Source: Anoplopoma fimbria (taxonomy: Eukaryota > Chordata > Actinopteri > Perciformes > Anoplopomatidae). Taken from it: a stretch of DNA of 64,000 bases. This document shows, piece after piece, positions 61,990 through 64,000 of the stretch. Position 1 is the first letter of the stretch, and the number at the start of each line of letters is the position of its first letter. The notes under the pieces were generated by a model. That model was not told the origin of the DNA. It worked only from the letters and a program-made list of their open reading frames with translations, and did no database searches. The translations under genes and the position numbers were made by a program. The stretch is taken from contig NC_072458.1 of the NCBI RefSeq assembly GCF_027596085.1, forward strand, positions 20,509,351 to 20,573,350, in the 5' to 3' direction.

Positions 61990-62478
61990 CACACGTTTTA
62001 TTTCACACTGATGTGTATCTCATATTCTCTCTGCTTCAGTAATCTGTCTTTTGCAGTAAAATTGCAATTTCTAAATGTGCTTTTATTCTGAAGGCAGATC
62101 TATCACTTCCGGTAGCACCCATCGAGACGTTCGCGTGCTTGACGAAGCGACGTAAAGTTGTGTTTCGAGTTACAAACGGTGCTGAAAACGACGTTAACGT
62201 AAACCGTCTGTATGTGTGTGATAAACGGCACCGTTACCCTGGCAACGTTGACATAAACGATATGACACGTGACATGATTTCTTTTTTTTTTTTTTTTTTT
62301 ACCCAGCAGGCACCACACGTCACAACGTTCCATCCAAAATGGCCCAGCTACACGCCAACGTTTCATTTGGCGAATTCCATTTAAGGAAACGTTTACCTGA
62401 ACTCGCTCGCGGTGTGACGTCAGCCGGGGTCCCAGGTGGGAATGTGGCGTCCGCGCCATTCATCTCCTCTAATAACAT
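56283..62478 (-). CDS. E2F1/2/3-group transcription factor
   Basis: Eight exons: 62397-62478, 60482-60594, 60001-60106, 58664-58904, 58169-58300, 57786-57900, 56835-57021, 56283-56563. All phases match, giving 418 residues. E2F proteins pair with DP proteins to activate S-phase genes and are held by pRB. Seen here: the cyclin-binding AKRRLEL (about 66-72); the winged-helix DNA-binding domain (117-181) with [20 protein letters not shown]; a leucine-rich dimerisation helix (181-225, LDELIQSCT); the marked box (225-290, [18 protein letters not shown]); and the C-terminal pRB-binding motif [17 protein letters not shown] just before the end. The C-terminus is closest to E2F3 as I recall it; the N-terminus is short and divergent, so e2f2, e2f3 or a fish-specific paralogue all remain possible. 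The start is ATG 62478, preceded by an in-frame TGA; a second ATG at 62463 has better context. It follows srfbp1 on the same strand. Confidence 0.9.
57221..57722. mobile_element. MITE in E2F intron 6
   Basis: About 500 bp with ends GGCCACATCCTCACTACGAT and (reverse complement of the right end) ATCCACACTACTACTAG, plus internal inverted segments (CGCTTATTCAGGCGG and CCGCCTGAATAAGG). No coding capacity. It fills most of the intron 57022-57785. Confidence 0.5.
57901..58168 (-). other. U12-type AT-AC intron in the E2F gene
   Basis: The intron begins ATATCCTTT (58168 downward), the U12 5' consensus, and ends in AC at 57902-57901. The branch motif TTCCTTAAC (57913-57921) lies 12 bases before the AC end, within the usual 10-16. 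Splicing here joins NTQR to FAYLTYEDV in frame, as in other E2F proteins; no GT-AG choice does. The intron is 268 nt. E2F genes are known carriers of minor-class introns. Confidence 0.9.
59200..59390 (+). repeat. LINE-like 3' tail ending in (TTA)n
   Basis: AAAACTCACCTCTTCAAAAC, GTAAAGCGTCGTTGAGTACT and TGAAAAGCGCCCTATAAATA followed by a TTATTATTATTA run are typical of the 3' end of a fish LINE family. It lies in E2F intron 3. Confidence 0.55.
59536..59876. repeat. Minisatellite in E2F intron 3
   Basis: About nine to ten copies of a unit near 30 bp built from TGTCTGTGTAGTTGTATAGT and ATGTGTATTTAT, with length variants at both ends. A LINE-like tail (59882-59922) and an AT run (59926-59960) follow. 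Confidence 0.85.
60685..60985 (-). repeat. LINE-like tail and (ATT)n array
   Basis: ATTAGTCCCGCAGCGGGGAC (60719-60738) is the reverse complement of the LINE-like tail type seen at 41740-41760. It is followed by a long, later imperfect, ATT array to about 60960. It lies in E2F intron 1. Confidence 0.7.
61212..61438. mobile_element. 227-bp Tc1-derived MITE
   Basis: The ends CAGTACCAGTCAAACGTTTG and its near-complement form inverted repeats of about 40 bp, and the element is flanked by TA on both sides (61210-61211, 61439-61440). The arms read TTGGACACACCTTCTCATTC and its mirror. There is no transposase. It would need a related Tc1 enzyme in trans; its termini differ from the Tc1 at 4694. Confidence 0.9.
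61440..61992. repeat. AT-rich and (TA)n/(CA)n simple repeats
   Basis: Imperfect ATATTAT and ATACATA units, with a local duplication: AAGCAAAAAA-ATCTGCATATA and following sequence occur at about 61628 and again at 61760. Frames across it are low-complexity artefacts. It lies in E2F intron 1. Confidence 0.85.
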
Positions 62479-62700
62479 ATTGGAAGTGGCACGAGAGCCC
62501 GGCGCTCACGTGGACGCAGCACGAGATGTTTTTCGCGCGTAACTGTGTGATTCCCCCGCCACGGGTTTAAAGCAAATTTGCATATCTGCCCCCATTGGCT
62601 GTCCACGCTGCGTACGTCATGACGTATGCGTCTGACGCAGCTGCAGCCGACCAATGGCTGCAAAGCTCCACTCTACTGTTCTTAAAAACGGTCAAATAAG
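62479..62700 (-). promoter_or_regulatory. Promoter region of the E2F gene
   Basis: Upstream of the start codon are a perfect E2F site TTTCGCGC (62531-62538), CCAAT boxes on opposite strands (62594-62598 and 62651-62655), and a 14-bp palindrome TACGTCATGACGTA (62613-62626) with two CRE-like half-sites. The segment is CpG-rich against an AT-rich background. No TATA box is evident. Known E2F1-3 promoters are E2F-controlled, so feedback is likely. Confidence 0.65.
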
Positions 62701-62749
62701 TAATAAGTGTTACTTTATAAGCTGTATTTCTGTTTTTATGAGATACAAT

Positions 62750-63450
62750 TTTAATATTGCATTTAGTACATTACAACTGTAACTATTATATAAACCCCAT
62801 ATTACTTAAATACATATCTTGTTGAGGGATAAGTAACAAAAACAGGGTGAAGTTATTCAGTTTTAAGATCTTGCTGCAAAAGATAACATATGTCTATCAT
62901 CATACATATATTGCAGATATTGTGTACAATACAATAACTGGACCCTCATTACCATTTCGGACAACGCAGTGAAATCTTGTACAGGTTTATAAATATTTTC
63001 TTCAAAAAACATTAAAAAAAAAGAGAAAAATATCACTTTCCAAAATCCCCACATGTACATTTCTAACAGAATTGTCATTTGTTACAAATTACTTGTTCCT
63101 CAAACTGTTGTTAACTGGTAAACTTACATTATGACAAGAGACATGCTTCAGCTAAGACATTTCACAGTTTTAGAATAAAAAAATATTCTAACACATTTCT
63201 TTTGATAATTTATGCAAAACAAATCTCCACGTTTGTTCTCTTTTACCAGCCATGAGGATGAAAAAGCAGTTTACACCCTGCAACACATGAGTCACTGAAC
63301 TACACCGAGATCATCTCCACTAGTGTTGAGCGTCCAACTTACTAAATGACGACGACACCACCTCGTGTCAGATAACAAGGATCCCCAAACATGGCATGTA
63401 CGACACTAAAACAACGGCATGTGTTCAGGATTAATAAACAAACGGTCTCA
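62750..63450 (-). other. Probable 3' untranslated region of srfbp1
   Basis: AT-rich and without open frames, between the srfbp1 stop and the E2F promoter. The variant signal ATTAAA on the minus strand at 62750-62755 could end the transcript. No canonical AATAAA was found in the stretch. Confidence 0.4.
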
Positions 63451-64000
63451 CTAATCATCGTCAAACTTGATCTTCTTCCCCTGGAAGGCCAGGATTTGTC
63501 CTTGCTGCTCCTTCCTTTTCTTACTGGCCTCCCAGGATGGATGCAGTGCCTGCTCTGGTGCCTGATGGGTAAAGCCACCTCGACCTCCACCTCCACCCCT
63601 GCGATCATTGTGCCTCGCACCATCACCCCTGCCTCGCCCCCTCCCTCTGCCGCCCTCGGGGTAGGGCTTGCTGTACTTGGACTCTGGATTTCTTTCTGCT
63701 CCTCTTTCCTGCTTTTGGAACCTTGGTTGTTTACTGAAATCTCTATCTAGACCACCACCACCACCACCACCCCTTGGTTTCCCTTGGTCCCTAAATCTAT
63801 CTCCACCTCTCCCTCTGCCTCTGCCTGCACCTCGGCCCCCACCAGGCCTGGACGAAGAGAGCGAGGAACAAAACACGGACTGAAAAGAGGTCGCCTTGGA
63901 CTTCAGCCTGGACTCAAGCTCATCAAGTTCATTCTGGACCCGGTCTGAACTCTCCCCTCCGCGCTCCTTATCGGCCTTCTCCTCTTCGCCACTTTTCGGC
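63451..64000 (-). CDS. Serum response factor-binding protein 1 (BUD22 family), C-terminal part
   Basis: The frame is open from the window edge to TAG at 63451-63453: 183 codons, the last part of a protein of about 430 residues in human. The start lies outside the window. Visible are an acidic-basic stretch with a probable helix ([20 protein letters not shown]), then a region very rich in Arg-Gly repeats (GRGRGRGG and similar), which binds RNA in many nucleolar proteins, and the conserved terminal motif [15 protein letters not shown] followed by [11 protein letters not shown]. That end is diagnostic for SRFBP1 as I recall it. The yeast homologue Bud22 acts in 18S rRNA maturation; the vertebrate protein also binds SRF. 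The RGG region is more extended than I would expect for mammals. The gene lies just upstream of the E2F gene on the same strand. Confidence 0.85.
   Translation of the reverse strand, partial: PKSGEEEKADKERGGESSDRVQNELDELESRLKSKATSFQSVFCSSLSSSRPGGGRGAGRGRGRGGDRFRDQGKPRGGGGGGGLDRDFSKQPRFQKQERGAERNPESKYSKPYPEGGRGRGRGRGDGARHNDRRGGGGGRGGFTHQAPEQALHPSWEASKKRKEQQGQILAFQGKKIKFDDD

Noticed and set aside
62103..62459. 118-codon minus-strand frame
   Set aside because: It overlaps E2F exon 1 in a different frame and runs through a poly-T tract and intron sequence.

Overview
This is a gene-poor stretch of a ray-finned fish genome, probably a percomorph teleost. The signs are long (CA)n and (TA)n microsatellites, a Tc1 transposon with inverted and direct terminal repeats, a tRNA-derived SINE, a Rex3/RTE-like LINE tail, several fish-type MITEs, short introns, and a vertebrate srfbp1 3' end at the right edge. 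Nothing suggests a prokaryote or a virus.

Layout. From 1 to about 22.3 kb I see no protein gene except a Tc1 transposase with one stop codon (element 4694-6283). Between 23.6 and 29.7 kb on the minus strand lies the most unusual locus. It is a multi-exon gene that joins a KMT5A-like SET methyltransferase domain (28.9-29.7 kb), a repeated linker exon, an acidic tail, two zinc knuckles and a full tyrosine-recombinase domain (25.5-26.5 kb), followed by a conserved C-terminal exon. Splice sites and phases hold across most of the gene. One missing base in front of the recombinase, and one linker exon that will not stay in frame, make this copy look broken. From 30 to 56 kb the DNA is non-coding, with dispersed repeats, an inverted pair of TTAA-flanked MITEs, a SINE, and a cluster of four POU octamers at 48.9-49.1 kb.

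The right end holds two tandem minus-strand genes. srfbp1 enters from the right edge and ends at 63451. About 1 kb downstream of its stop codon starts a complete eight-exon E2F1/2/3-type transcription factor (62478 to 56283). I could rebuild this gene exon by exon, and it includes a U12-type AT-AC intron. Its upstream region carries a perfect E2F site and two CCAAT boxes, which suggests feedback control.

The SET-recombinase gene, its exon duplication and its lesions are my best candidate for an under-described system. The E2F gene and srfbp1 are ordinary host genes. Exon borders come from splice consensus and phase only; no transcript or database was consulted.
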